Below, in pieces: positions 1 to 7,868 of a stretch of DNA of 64,000 nucleotides (positions are counted from its first letter, which is position 1; every line of letters starts with the position of its first letter). A program made the position numbers and the translations under genes. The notes beneath the pieces are model-generated. The model searched no databases. It was not told where the DNA came from and was given only the letters and a program-made list of their open reading frames with translations. The stretch is from Bacteroidota bacterium (lineage in GTDB: Bacteria > Bacteroidota > Rhodothermia > Balneolales > HLUCCA01), in assembly GCA_020832235.1 (NCBI GenBank), contig JAFIEZ010000007.1, positions 1 to 64,000 on the forward strand, written 5' to 3'.

Positions 1-201
1 CAGACGTCGAAGTTCACTGGTACCTAATCCGCCGTACTTCTTCTTCCAGTTGAAAAAGGTGGCTTGAGAGATCCCAAACTTTCGACAGATCTCCTCCACT
101 CGGGTTCCGGTCTCGGCTTGTTTGAGGGCAAAGGCAATTTGCGCCTCGGTAAATTTTGATTTTTTTACGGTCTTTCGGGTTTGATTTTGGGATGTTCCCA
201 C
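1..201 (-). CDS. IS3-family transposase OrfA, N-terminal part (runs off the window start)
   Basis: OrfA is the helix-turn-helix subunit of IS3-family transposases; it binds the element ends and is normally joined to the DDE subunit OrfB by frameshifting. The 67 visible codons contain the family signature KKSKFTEAQIAFALKQAE, then a helix-turn-helix reading EEICRKFGISQATFFNWKKK and the YGG that follows it. The best frame starts at a GTG at 201, since no ATG lies upstream in this frame before the element end. The rest of OrfA and OrfB would lie before base 1. The element end is about 60 bp upstream (238-260). Family assignment is firm; the exact start is not. Confidence 0.85.
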   Translation of the reverse strand, partial: MGTSQNQTRKTVKKSKFTEAQIAFALKQAETGTRVEEICRKFGISQATFFNWKKKYGGLGTSELRRL

Positions 202-260
202 CTTCCAAATTACCCGAAAAACTCTATTTTACAACGACTCTATTTTGTGGGAGGAGGTCA
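202..260 (-). mobile_element. Terminal region and inverted repeat of the IS3-family element
   Basis: Read on the minus strand from 260, the sequence begins TGACCTCCTCCCACAAAATA and leads in about 60 bp to the orfA start. A TG...CA end at this distance from orfA is usual for IS3-family elements. The same end, with about 80% identity over roughly 78 bp, recurs at 11605, which supports 260 as the outer boundary. The other end is outside the window, so target duplication cannot be checked. Confidence 0.7.
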
Positions 261-637
261 CTAACACGCGTTACTCTTAGGCAAGAATCAAGAATTATTA
301 CGTATTTCGATTTTTGGGCGTACGATTTCAAGAAATGGCGACCTCCATTTTTTAACATGTACTCCTAAACGGTGGTTTTCGGGCCATGTTACCTTCTCTG
401 GATGCTGAACCCGTCTGTAAGAGGGTCCGCAGAATCATACAATATGGACCTTTTAACCCAATAACCGGCAGAGACATTGATTCGTTTTGCGGTCATCGTC
501 TCATCGAACGTGACCAAACGCTCATCTTTGAATCCTTAGTGCAAATCGTCGCCAAGTTTAACATGTTGCTAATGCAGCACGTTTGCTGTATACTTGCAAT
601 CAGAAGACTATAGTAAGTACCATCCAATTATACCGCA
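261..637. other. Non-coding stretch between the IS end and the Xre/RES pair
   Basis: No convincing gene is visible. The only open frame of any size (386-613, +) has no recognisable protein features. The last 60 bases before the antitoxin start contain TATACTTG, one mismatch from the Bacteroidota -7 consensus TAnnTTTG, and may hold the promoter of the toxin-antitoxin pair. A palindrome typical of an Xre operator was not identified. Confidence 0.4.
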
Positions 638-1126
638 ATGAGCAATCTAAAGGTTTTCGACCCCAAGAAAAGTATCCGACGAGCAAAACGTAACAAAGCT
701 CTCGGGCAAAAATGGAGTATTGCCGTCACTAAAGGCGAATATGAGTGGTCGACACGAATGGATAGAGTGGATATGATTCGAAAAAGGCTTCCGTATGAGG
801 CGATAGAAGTCATCAGTACGAAAGCAAATCTTCCCGTTAAACACTTCTTGCAGCTTTTAGGTATGCCTCAGACTACGTACAATAAAAGAAGAAAAGCCCA
901 GGAGTTGCTAAGTAGCAGAGATAGCGAAATCATTCTTGTTTTGGCAGAATTGCTCGATTATGGATTGTCGGTTTTCAACAGTGAAGAGGACAAGTTTTAT
1001 CGATGGCTCAAAAAACCGAATATTTCGCTGGGTGGAATTTCACCGGAAAGCCTTTTTGATTCGCTAACGGGGATTCAGGAAGTTAAGAACAGTCTGACCC
1101 GGCTGGAATTTGGGAATATGGCTTAA
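638..1126 (+). CDS. Xre/MbcA/ParS-type antitoxin (DUF2384) of a RES-Xre module
   Basis: This is the antitoxin partner of the RES toxin that follows. It is 162 residues long. The N-terminal half carries an Xre-like HTH (KANLPVKHFLQLLGMPQTTY, about residues 63-82). The C-terminal half has the MbcA/ParS toxin-binding domain, with the pattern FYRWLKKPNISLGGISPESL near residue 121 and LTRLEFGNM at the end. In the family the antitoxin binds the toxin active site and represses the operon. Its stop overlaps the toxin start by one base (TAATG), implying coupled translation. The family call rests on this motif order plus the RES neighbour. Confidence 0.9.
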   Translation: MSNLKVFDPKKSIRRAKRNKALGQKWSIAVTKGEYEWSTRMDRVDMIRKRLPYEAIEVISTKANLPVKHFLQLLGMPQTTYNKRRKAQELLSSRDSEIILVLAELLDYGLSVFNSEEDKFYRWLKKPNISLGGISPESLFDSLTGIQEVKNSLTRLEFGNMA

Positions 1127-1566
1127 TGAGGGTATTTCGCATTGAACGAGAAAAGTATCTCGACACCACGTTAAAAGGTATCGGGGCTGCTTTGACTGAA
1201 GGGTTTCGGTGGAATAGTTTAAATACGTATTTAGTTTATACATCTGAGTCTCGGGCGCTGGCAACGTTGGAAATTGCCGTTCACCTGGATCTTAGTGAAG
1301 ATGTGCCGACGGACCGGTTTTATGTCGAAATTGACATTCCGGATTCTGTGGAAATATTGGAATTAAAGCAAGAAGATTTGCCCAAAGGGTGGGATGCGAA
1401 GCCACCAGCGTTGGAATCGCAATATATTGGAGACGACTTTGTGCGTGAGAATAGCGCTGCTGTATTAAAGGTTCCCAGTAGTATTGTTCCGTTAGCGTTT
1501 AACTATTTGATTAATCCTCAGCATGCGGATGCCGAAAAAATAACGGTAGTGTCAAAGATCCGTTGA
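1126..1566 (+). CDS. RES-domain toxin (NAD+-degrading family)
   Basis: RES toxins characterised so far deplete NAD+. The 146-residue protein has the domain's hallmark patches: the early Arg (RVFRIER), GFRWNS near residue 27 (family GxRWN), and YTSESRALATLEIAVH near residue 38 (family YxSxxxALAxLE). A late Ser lies in SSIVPLAFNYLINPQH. Full length for the family. It directly follows its Xre antitoxin. Nothing looks broken, so the module is probably active, although GFRWNS departs slightly from the usual GGRWN. Confidence 0.9.
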   Translation: MRVFRIEREKYLDTTLKGIGAALTEGFRWNSLNTYLVYTSESRALATLEIAVHLDLSEDVPTDRFYVEIDIPDSVEILELKQEDLPKGWDAKPPALESQYIGDDFVRENSAAVLKVPSSIVPLAFNYLINPQHADAEKITVVSKIR

Positions 1567-1626
1567 TTTTCGATAAGCGCATCAAGCAAACGAAGAAACG
1601 TAGCTAAGAAGGTTTTCCGGCTAGGT

Positions 1627-1656
1627 TTTGTAAATTATTGCAGTAATATAGATTTG
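1627..1656 (+). promoter_or_regulatory. Possible Bacteroidota-type promoter for the FAD monooxygenase
   Basis: TTTG at 1627-1630 is followed after 18 bp by TAGATTTG at 1649-1656, an exact match to TAnnTTTG. Transcription would start near 1663, leaving a leader of about 60 nt before the ATG at 1726. This is inference from consensus only. Confidence 0.4.
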
Positions 1657-1725
1657 TAATACAGTCTTGATAGCCGGGAAACATAACCAAGACGCGAAAC
1701 CCATTGAAATCCACACATCCTTGAA

Positions 1726-2898
1726 ATGAAAAAAATCGCAATTATTGGTGGTGGTATTGGCGGTCTATCCACCGCTAATTGTTTACAACATCACGGCATC
1801 GACTTTGACGTTTTCGAGCAAGCCCCGGAACTCACAGAAATCGGTGCCGGAGTAGGCCTGTCAGCCGCCCCGATTCAAATACTGTCATACCTCGGACTCG
1901 ATAAAAAATTGATGGCCGCTGGAGCCCCTATCAGCGGGGCCTGTATGATGGATAAGCATTTTCACATTATACGGCAGATTAACCTCAGTCGTCTCAATGT
2001 CTGCATCCACAGAGCACGATTAATTGACATTTTGAGTGAAAATATTCCATCAGAAAAAGTTCACCTCAACAAGAAAGCCTTTAAAATTGAAGACTCGACC
2101 AACTCTACGACTGGTGCAACACAGGTAAAGATTTATTTTGATGATGGATCCACATCGGTCTGCGATGTATTGATTGTAGCTGATGGAATCAATTCGGCTA
2201 TTCGGAGGCAGCTTTTCCCGGAAATTGGAATCCGTTTCTCAAACCATGTAATTTGGAGGGGCATTACAACGCAACGGTTGCCGGGTGATCTGGTTGAAAA
2301 ATTTATTGAAATTTGGGACCGTGGAAGGCGTTTTTTGTGTATTTCGATTGATAGTGACCGATCGTTTTGGCTGGCACTCGATCGTGGTAAGCCCGGGGGA
2401 AAAGACAATCCCGACACGATCAAACAGGAGTTGCTTCACAAATTTGCCGATTTCGATGGATTTGCCGGCGAATTTATTCGCAATACCGAAAACATCATTC
2501 GGAACGATTTGGCGGATTTGGGTGGATTCACCCGTGATTGGCACAAAGGAAATGTCGTTTTTGTGGGAGATTCGATACACGCGACCACCCCAAACCTCGC
2601 GCAGGGTGCTTGTCAGGCTATTGAGGATGCGTGGTGTTTGGCCAAGTGCCTGAAAAAAGCGTTCGATGCTGCTCCTGCAAGCGGGACTATCAATCCGGGT
2701 GAAATTTTTGCCGACTATCAAAAACGCCGCGAAAAGAAAGTGATGGAAATTGTGCGGATTTCATGGTTGTTTGGAAAGTTGGCACATGCGAAGAGTCCGG
2801 CGGTGAACGCTTTTTCACGACTGATGTGGCGGTTGTTGCCTAGTTTTGTGATGCGCAAGCAAGAGAAGCAGCTGAATGATTTGTCGTATAATGATTAG
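1726..2898 (+). CDS. FAD-dependent monooxygenase (aromatic-ring hydroxylase-like)
   Basis: A group A flavoprotein monooxygenase related to salicylate hydroxylases: NAD(P)H reduces FAD and one oxygen atom is put into an organic substrate. The protein has 390 residues, the usual length. The FAD-binding GGGIGG is at residues 8-13, the DG motif appears in VLIVADGINSAIRRQLFP (about 142-159), and the second FAD motif GD in VVFVGDSIHATTPN (about residue 282). It stands alone between two toxin-antitoxin pairs, so context does not reveal the substrate. A house-cleaning or antibiotic-modifying role is possible but not shown. Confidence 0.85.
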   Translation: MKKIAIIGGGIGGLSTANCLQHHGIDFDVFEQAPELTEIGAGVGLSAAPIQILSYLGLDKKLMAAGAPISGACMMDKHFHIIRQINLSRLNVCIHRARLIDILSENIPSEKVHLNKKAFKIEDSTNSTTGATQVKIYFDDGSTSVCDVLIVADGINSAIRRQLFPEIGIRFSNHVIWRGITTQRLPGDLVEKFIEIWDRGRRFLCISIDSDRSFWLALDRGKPGGKDNPDTIKQELLHKFADFDGFAGEFIRNTENIIRNDLADLGGFTRDWHKGNVVFVGDSIHATTPNLAQGACQAIEDAWCLAKCLKKAFDAAPASGTINPGEIFADYQKRREKKVMEIVRISWLFGKLAHAKSPAVNAFSRLMWRLLPSFVMRKQEKQLNDLSYND

Positions 2899-3006
2899 TT
2901 ATAAAGGAGAAGTTAGTTCAACTATAAATCAGTCCATAGAAAGGTTTCAAGTAGGCACAAAATTTTGTATCATATATGCACCACATTTAATACATATCAG
3001 GCAATT

Positions 3007-3300
3007 ATGGCTACAAATACGTTATCACTGGAACAGGATATTCAACCTCTTTCTGAGTTTCGCCGTAATTCGGCTCAGATTATATCAAAACTGAAAAAAG
3101 AGAACCGAACTATTGTTCTTACGCAGCATGGCAAAAGTGCTGCAGTTTTAGTCGATGTGGCAGCTTATCAAAGAATGTTGGATAAAATGGAACTCATGGA
3201 AGAGTTACTTGAAGCCGAACGTCAAATCAATACCGGCGATGTGGTTTCACACGATGAAGCGAAACGCCAAATTCTGCATAATCTGGAGAAATGGAAGTAA
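3007..3300 (+). CDS. Phd/YefM-family antitoxin
   Basis: The start at 3007 gives a 97-residue protein of normal Phd/YefM size; an upstream in-frame ATG at 2965 would add 14 non-conserved residues. The N-terminal DNA-binding fold is recognisable: PLSEFRRNSAQIISKLKKENRTIVLTQ followed by HGKSAAVLVDVAAYQRMLDK. The C-terminal tail is charged, as expected for the toxin-neutralising segment. Its last 10 bases overlap the toxin gene. Phd-type proteins usually repress their own promoter. Confidence 0.9.
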   Translation: MATNTLSLEQDIQPLSEFRRNSAQIISKLKKENRTIVLTQHGKSAAVLVDVAAYQRMLDKMELMEELLEAERQINTGDVVSHDEAKRQILHNLEKWK

Positions 3301-3578
3301 TTTGGACCAGGCAAGCTGTCCATCAGTTGAATAGATATGCTGACTACATCGCGCAAGACAATGTATTAGCCGCTGAAAAATGGGTTTTGAGTTTATTGGG
3401 CAAAACCGATCAGCTAAGTGAATTGCCTAAAAGTGGACGAATTGTGCCGGAGTATAGTGATCCCAACTTAAGGGAGATCATCGAGGGAGATTATCGGCTT
3501 ATTTACAGGATTAAGGACAAAAAAGTTTATGTTCAGGCGGTTCGACATACGCGTCAGGATTTGAGAAAAAAGAAGTAA
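3291..3578 (+). CDS. ParE/RelE-superfamily toxin
   Basis: The 95-residue protein fits the ParE/RelE fold. It begins EVIWTRQAVHQLNRYADYIAQD and has the core LRELP-like patch SELPKSGRIVPEYSDPNLREI, then DYRLIYRIKDKKVYVQAVRHTRQDL near the end. The pattern NLREIIEGDYRLIYRI with RHTRQDL is closer to ParE (gyrase poison) than to RelE (mRNA cleavage), but sequence alone does not settle the target. It is translationally coupled to the Phd-type antitoxin by a 10-bp overlap. Confidence 0.88.
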   Translation: MEVIWTRQAVHQLNRYADYIAQDNVLAAEKWVLSLLGKTDQLSELPKSGRIVPEYSDPNLREIIEGDYRLIYRIKDKKVYVQAVRHTRQDLRKKK

Positions 3579-3672
3579 ATCGTTTTCTGGTTCGATAACT
3601 TGACTTGACTATCTTATATTGATAGGACCTCACTCCGTCAATCGATGCGAAAATCGTATAACTAGTTCGTCA

Positions 3673-4578
3673 ATGGCCATTGTAGTTGGTAAAATACAAC
3701 CCTTGAAAAAGCTGAGAGAATCTCTGGAGAGGCAGGGAATTACAAGGTTCAACTCGGTAGGTGATATCAATCTGTTCCTCATGAGCTATGATACTGAGAA
3801 GAGGGATATTCCAAGTGCCGAAAAGAGCAAACTCGACAGCGAAATCCATACACTTCAAGAGTCTATTGAGGTAGCCCTGCCGAGGATGAATGAAAACCTG
3901 TTCAATAGAATCTATTATGGCACAAAGGTTAAATATTACGCTTATCAAAAGAATAAGCTTGAAACGTACTACGATAAGATTTTATCAAAACGGTGCGATG
4001 AATCGATTAAAAAGCTCGAGCACATAAAAGAAACAGTAGATGGATTGTATCCAGTCATTTCCGGTGCGATTGGAGAGAATGCAGTTGTTAATGAGCTCAG
4101 CCTATTGCCCGATACGTACTATCTGATAAATGATTTTTCAGTGACGTTCAATCCACCGATTTTCAATAGGAAGAACAATGATAGGATTGTTAGTATTCAG
4201 GTAGATCACTTACTGATTGGTCCGGCAGGAGTTTATATTATCGAAACGAAAAACTGGGGTGCGCAGTCTGTGCAAAATCTTGACCTCAGGTCCCCGGTTG
4301 ATCAGATCAAAAGATCGAGCTATGCCTTATTTGTGTCACTAAACAGCGCTTCGGATGTAGGACTAGCGCAGCATCATTGGGGTCGAAAGAGGGTTCCCAT
4401 CCGAAGTATTATCGCTATGACGAATAGTATGCCTCGGGAAGAGTTTCAGCACGTGAAAGTTTTGTCCATCAGTAAGATCAATGCCTACATTACATACTTC
4501 GAGCCTATATTTAGTAACACCGAAGTTGAGGGTCTTTTTAATCACCTGTACCGGTTATCAAATAATCCTAAGGAGTAG
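3673..4578 (+). CDS. NERD-domain protein (nuclease-related)
   Basis: NERD domains belong to the restriction-endonuclease-like superfamily. With the ATG at 3673 the protein has 301 residues; a TTG at 3619 is the alternative. Residues 1-120 are mostly helical and charged and unrecognised. The NERD domain starts at about residue 131 (GAIGENAVVNELSLLPDTYYLINDF). The active-site-like residues are D178 in IQVDHLLIGPAGVYIIETKNW, and E191 and K193 of ETK. The domain is complete, so nuclease activity is plausible. Position next to three toxin-antitoxin pairs suits a defence or DNA-processing role, but substrate and partner are unknown. Confidence 0.85.
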   Translation: MAIVVGKIQPLKKLRESLERQGITRFNSVGDINLFLMSYDTEKRDIPSAEKSKLDSEIHTLQESIEVALPRMNENLFNRIYYGTKVKYYAYQKNKLETYYDKILSKRCDESIKKLEHIKETVDGLYPVISGAIGENAVVNELSLLPDTYYLINDFSVTFNPPIFNRKNNDRIVSIQVDHLLIGPAGVYIIETKNWGAQSVQNLDLRSPVDQIKRSSYALFVSLNSASDVGLAQHHWGRKRVPIRSIIAMTNSMPREEFQHVKVLSISKINAYITYFEPIFSNTEVEGLFNHLYRLSNNPKE

Positions 4579-4601
4579 CAAATGGAAAATCATGCATCAA
4601 G

Positions 4602-4865
4602 ATGCCTAATCGCGTTTATTGTGCTCTTTTCAATCGACTCCTCGAGAAAAGTGAACATCCTCCCAAAACCTATTATTTCGAAAGTTATATTGCGGATGAC
4701 GTGGATGACGTGGATGACTTGGTTGGTGGATTCGGATTCGAGTTCGTGTTTAGTCGACCGGGCGCATTAACGGAAATCATCTTTCTGGAAAAAGAACTGT
4801 CGTGCATAGACTTAGATGGATATATTCCGTATACCGAAACAAAGGTTATCAAACTGGTTCTGTAA
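4602..4865 (+). CDS. Small hypothetical protein downstream of the NERD gene
   Basis: This frame encodes 87 residues with ordinary protein composition (CALFNRLLEKSEHPPKTYYFE) and an acidic run DDVDDVDD, made by a 9-bp repeat (GTGGATGAC, about 4700-4720). However, the best ribosome-binding site (AAGGAG at 4570-4575) is spaced for an ATG at 4582 in a different frame, whose 62-residue product looks less natural. The gene may therefore be frameshifted near its start, or use the weaker start at 4602. No family recognised. Confidence 0.35.
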   Translation: MPNRVYCALFNRLLEKSEHPPKTYYFESYIADDVDDVDDLVGGFGFEFVFSRPGALTEIIFLEKELSCIDLDGYIPYTETKVIKLVL

Positions 4866-4952
4866 GCATTGCATAACACGAAACCTATACAAGACGTCAT
4901 CCGGATAGATATCGCATGCTTTTACTTACATGGACATAACCAATAAAGTACA

Positions 4953-6161
4953 ATGAACTACAGAAGTATCGCCTCCGCAGCAATAGTTGTCCTGTTTATC
5001 GGGTGTTCGGAGCAGGAAAAAGTGAATCTCCCTAACCATGTGGATGAGCCTGATAATTTAGTGGTCTACTCCCCGGATGCTGAGCCTGTTAAGAATATTC
5101 AAATAGTACAAGAAGTTAGCTTTGGCGATACGGATGATGTTATTATCGGAAGGCTTGGTCGCACCACGGTCGATGATCAAGGACGAGTTTATATTGCTGA
5201 TGCCTCCCAACAGGTTATTCATGTATTTCTGCCGGATGGGAGCTATTTGACACAGATTGGTCGCGAGGGTTCCGGACCGGGTGAATTTCGTCAAATTTCG
5301 AAGATGCAAGTTCAATCAAATCAATTGTTTGTTCATGATGCCAATCAGCATAGAATCGTTGTTTTTTCGATGTCAGACACCGGTGAAAATCCTGCTGATA
5401 TAGCAAGGTATTCACATAATGTGAATCTTTCGCCCGAACACTGGCGCCATGTTGAGTCCCTGAGCAGGGCTCATCCGAATCAATTTTACGTGTGGGATGA
5501 GCATACTTTTTTAATTGGATTTGAACGAATGCTCAGTATGGATGAGCGGTATGTGAGCTATTATCTGCTCGATATGAACGGTAGCCTAGTTTCTGATGAG
5601 CTTTTGGAGCTCAGAGATGCCAATTTCTATAGTCAGGTTATGAACGAAACACCACATGTATTTCTGGTGCCTTTCACCCGCAAGCCGGTTTTGGCCATTG
5701 GTAACGGACGCATCCACTCAGCCTATTCGGATGAATTTCTGGTCCGATCTCATGGTGCGGAAGGAGAGTATTTGGGCGCTTTTTACTATCCGAAAGATGT
5801 ACTCAACTTTGAGCGGGATAAAGTGATGGGCCAACTTTCGGAGTTCAATCAACGGCTTCTTCAGAACGTTACATTTCCCGACACCTGGCCGGTATTAGAC
5901 AAAATGTTTGTAGATGAGGAAAACCGGTTTTGGATAGCCAATGTATCCGATGATGAGGAGCATCTTAGTTGGTGGATACTTGATGAAGAGGGATTGTTTT
6001 TGGCTGAGTTTTCGTGGCCGGGATATCGCATGGGACGATATTATCAGAATCGAAATCCTAAAGATATTGAGGAAATCAGGAACGGATCATTCTACACCCG
6101 TGAAACCGACGATTCTGGACTGGAACGGATTGTGAGGTACAGTTTTGAGATAGTTAATTGA
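4953..6161 (+). CDS. 6-bladed beta-propeller lipoprotein
   Basis: A 402-residue predicted lipoprotein: a hydrophobic signal ends in the lipobox LFIGC with Cys18. The body has NHL/6-bladed-propeller strands such as GRVYIADASQQVIHVFLPDGSYLTQIGREGSGPGEFRQI, typical of a family abundant in Balneolota and Bacteroidetes. GEGPGEF-like turns, KMFVDEENRFWIANV and WWILDEEGLFLAEF mark further blades. These proteins probably sit on the outer membrane and bind ligands or other proteins; the specific role is unknown. It is a single-gene unit with no evident operon partner. Confidence 0.8.
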   Translation: MNYRSIASAAIVVLFIGCSEQEKVNLPNHVDEPDNLVVYSPDAEPVKNIQIVQEVSFGDTDDVIIGRLGRTTVDDQGRVYIADASQQVIHVFLPDGSYLTQIGREGSGPGEFRQISKMQVQSNQLFVHDANQHRIVVFSMSDTGENPADIARYSHNVNLSPEHWRHVESLSRAHPNQFYVWDEHTFLIGFERMLSMDERYVSYYLLDMNGSLVSDELLELRDANFYSQVMNETPHVFLVPFTRKPVLAIGNGRIHSAYSDEFLVRSHGAEGEYLGAFYYPKDVLNFERDKVMGQLSEFNQRLLQNVTFPDTWPVLDKMFVDEENRFWIANVSDDEEHLSWWILDEEGLFLAEFSWPGYRMGRYYQNRNPKDIEEIRNGSFYTRETDDSGLERIVRYSFEIVN

Positions 6162-6329
6162 ATTTGAGAAGTCCTTATTCCTGATGCTCGGGATAACCAA
6201 TGAACATTGATTATCTGCATTATGCATTTACTCGAATACCCATAAAATCACGCGTTTATTTACCTGTTCAATACGTGAGTTTTATAAGAGGGAGAGCACG
6301 CCAGGTTTATGTCAGAGGTGACGGTGTAG

Positions 6330-6794
6330 TCACTTTCCAAACTGTTCGAGGTGGTGCGTTAAATGTTTGCTGTGGAAGACCTGCCACTCGTCGTACGTCA
6401 GCGGACCCATTACCGGATGTACAGGTCGCGAGCCGGGGTATTTTTTGAACCATCCTTCGAAGGCGTTGATTTCATCTTCTAGCGCATCGATGGCTGCGTT
6501 CAGGCTTTCATACTGATACGGCAGGGTTTCGTTTTCGGGCAAAACCGGGGCTTTAAATCCTTTCGGAAATGCCATTTCCGACTCAAGCAGCCTACGCTTG
6601 GTGATATTAGCCAATCGTTCGGGAGTTGTCTGGGGGATTTCCCTCCGGCCATTCGACAGGGAGAACGTCAAGCAAACATGTTCGACCATGTGCTGGGCCG
6701 TCATCAGTCCGAAAACGGGCGCACTGTCGGGAGAAAGCGTTCGGAATCGATCAAGCAGGCGTTTCCGGTCGGAGGGGGACATGAAATAAGTCAT
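6330..6794 (-). CDS. DUF1569/DinB-superfamily protein
   Basis: A 154-residue soluble protein whose two histidine-rich helices (GLMTAQHMVEHVCLTF near residue 29 and EWQVFHSKHLTHHLEQFG at the C terminus) match the DinB four-helix-bundle superfamily, in which such histidines bind a divalent metal. DUF1569-like members are common in Bacteroidota, and their reactions are mostly undefined; some relatives use low-molecular-weight thiols. The gene stands alone on the minus strand. Confidence 0.6.
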   Translation of the reverse strand: MTYFMSPSDRKRLLDRFRTLSPDSAPVFGLMTAQHMVEHVCLTFSLSNGRREIPQTTPERLANITKRRLLESEMAFPKGFKAPVLPENETLPYQYESLNAAIDALEDEINAFEGWFKKYPGSRPVHPVMGPLTYDEWQVFHSKHLTHHLEQFGK

Positions 6795-7016
6795 TGAAGT
6801 TAGATTGGTTTTTTGAGTAGCATCACGTAGGTAGCTGTTTATTATACCATAAATTGCAGCGAAATGTGAGTAAATGTGGGACTTGGAAATTTATTGATAG
6901 TGTGGTTTATCTGACTGGAAAATAGCTGCGCGCTTATTCCTCGTTGAGGGGTGCATATTTCAGAATGAGGCTCAGTATCACCGAAATCTGAAGGACATTG
7001 ATTAACCAATGCGGTG

Positions 7017-7060
7017 TTGACTTTCATGCATGCCGTAATTACATTGTATGTACATTATAA
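7017..7060 (+). promoter_or_regulatory. Possible mazEF promoter/operator
   Basis: TTGACT (7017-7022) lies 17 bp before TTACAT (7040-7045). The following bases hold the palindrome ATGTACAT (7048-7055) and two direct copies of TACATT. MazE-type antitoxins repress their own promoters through such palindromes, so this is the likely control region. Consensus-based inference only. Confidence 0.35.
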
Positions 7061-7077
7061 ACTAACATTCAATCATT

Positions 7078-7335
7078 ATGAAAACCAAACTCATCCGTAT
7101 TGGGAACTCAAAAGGAATCCGCATTCCAAAGCCTGTACTTGAGCAATTAGAGCTAACAGATGAGGTAGAGTTAATTGTCGGAGTTGATGAAATTATTCTT
7201 CGATCTGTTTCCAGTCCACGTGAAGGGTGGGATAATGCATTTAAGTCCATGGCCGAAAACCGTGACGATACGTTGTTGGATGTGCATTCACCAAGTCTGG
7301 ATGATCATTGGAATGAAGACGAGTGGACATGGTAA
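7078..7335 (+). CDS. mazE: MazE-type (AbrB/SpoVT fold) antitoxin
   Basis: The 85-residue protein starts with a swapped-hairpin AbrB domain (KTKLIRIGNSKGIRIPKPVLEQL...DEVELIVGVDEIILR, residues 2-43). An acidic C-terminal tail (SLDDHWNEDEWTW) follows, of the kind that threads into the MazF groove. It overlaps the following mazF-like gene by 7 bp, the standard arrangement. It should repress its own promoter alone and with the toxin. Confidence 0.88.
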   Translation: MKTKLIRIGNSKGIRIPKPVLEQLELTDEVELIVGVDEIILRSVSSPREGWDNAFKSMAENRDDTLLDVHSPSLDDHWNEDEWTW

Positions 7336-7664
7336 AGCGTGATGCCGTGCGCCGGTTTGACGTATATCTGATAGCTTTAGACCCAACAGTGGGGTCTGAG
7401 ATTCAGAAAACACGACCTTGTGTTGTCATTTCACCCGACGAAATGAACCGTCATATTCAAACCGTAATTATTGCTCCACTGACCTCAACGGTGAGAGCGT
7501 ATCCGACTCGTGTGAATACCACATTTCAGGGCAAAAAGGGACAAATTGTGTTAGATCAGATCAGGACGGTCGACAAAAAACGGTTGATAAAGAAAGTTGG
7601 AGCTATAAACGAAGCAACGCAACGCAAGGTTTTTTCTGTACTATTTGATTTGTTCGCTCCATAG
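7329..7664 (+). CDS. mazF: MazF/PemK-family endoribonuclease toxin
   Basis: MazF toxins cut single-stranded RNA at short sequence motifs. The chosen ATG at 7329 gives 111 residues; a GTG two codons earlier is possible. Landmarks are RRFDVYLIALDPTVGSEIQKTRPCVVIS (residues 8-36, SH3-like barrel with the G-x-E-x-x-K-T-R-P signature), VIIAPLTSTVRAYPTRV, and GQIVLDQIRTVDKKRL with the catalytic-type Arg. Intact and full length. Third toxin-antitoxin pair within 7 kb. Confidence 0.92.
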   Translation: MVKRDAVRRFDVYLIALDPTVGSEIQKTRPCVVISPDEMNRHIQTVIIAPLTSTVRAYPTRVNTTFQGKKGQIVLDQIRTVDKKRLIKKVGAINEATQRKVFSVLFDLFAP

Positions 7665-7868
7665 GACTAAGCATGGTTAATCTGTGAGCGTTAAAGCAAC
7701 AAACCCTGAACGGAAAACTCACGGGCTCATCAAAATCAGCAGAACGCATAAAAACACTTCCATTCCAAGTCGATTTATAACGCTATTTGATTTGCCAGCA
7801 TTTATATTGTAGACGGTGTTCCATATTTGCACCAATCAAGTTTATCAATCTATTTTTGGGAGACTCAA

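Noticed and set aside
3590-3640. tRNA-like GGTTCGAT stretch
   Set aside because: No acceptor stem or anticodon arm can be folded around it.
6200-6448. Plus-strand frame of 82 codons after the propeller lipoprotein
   Set aside because: Its second half is antisense to the DUF1569/DinB gene and it has no protein-like features.
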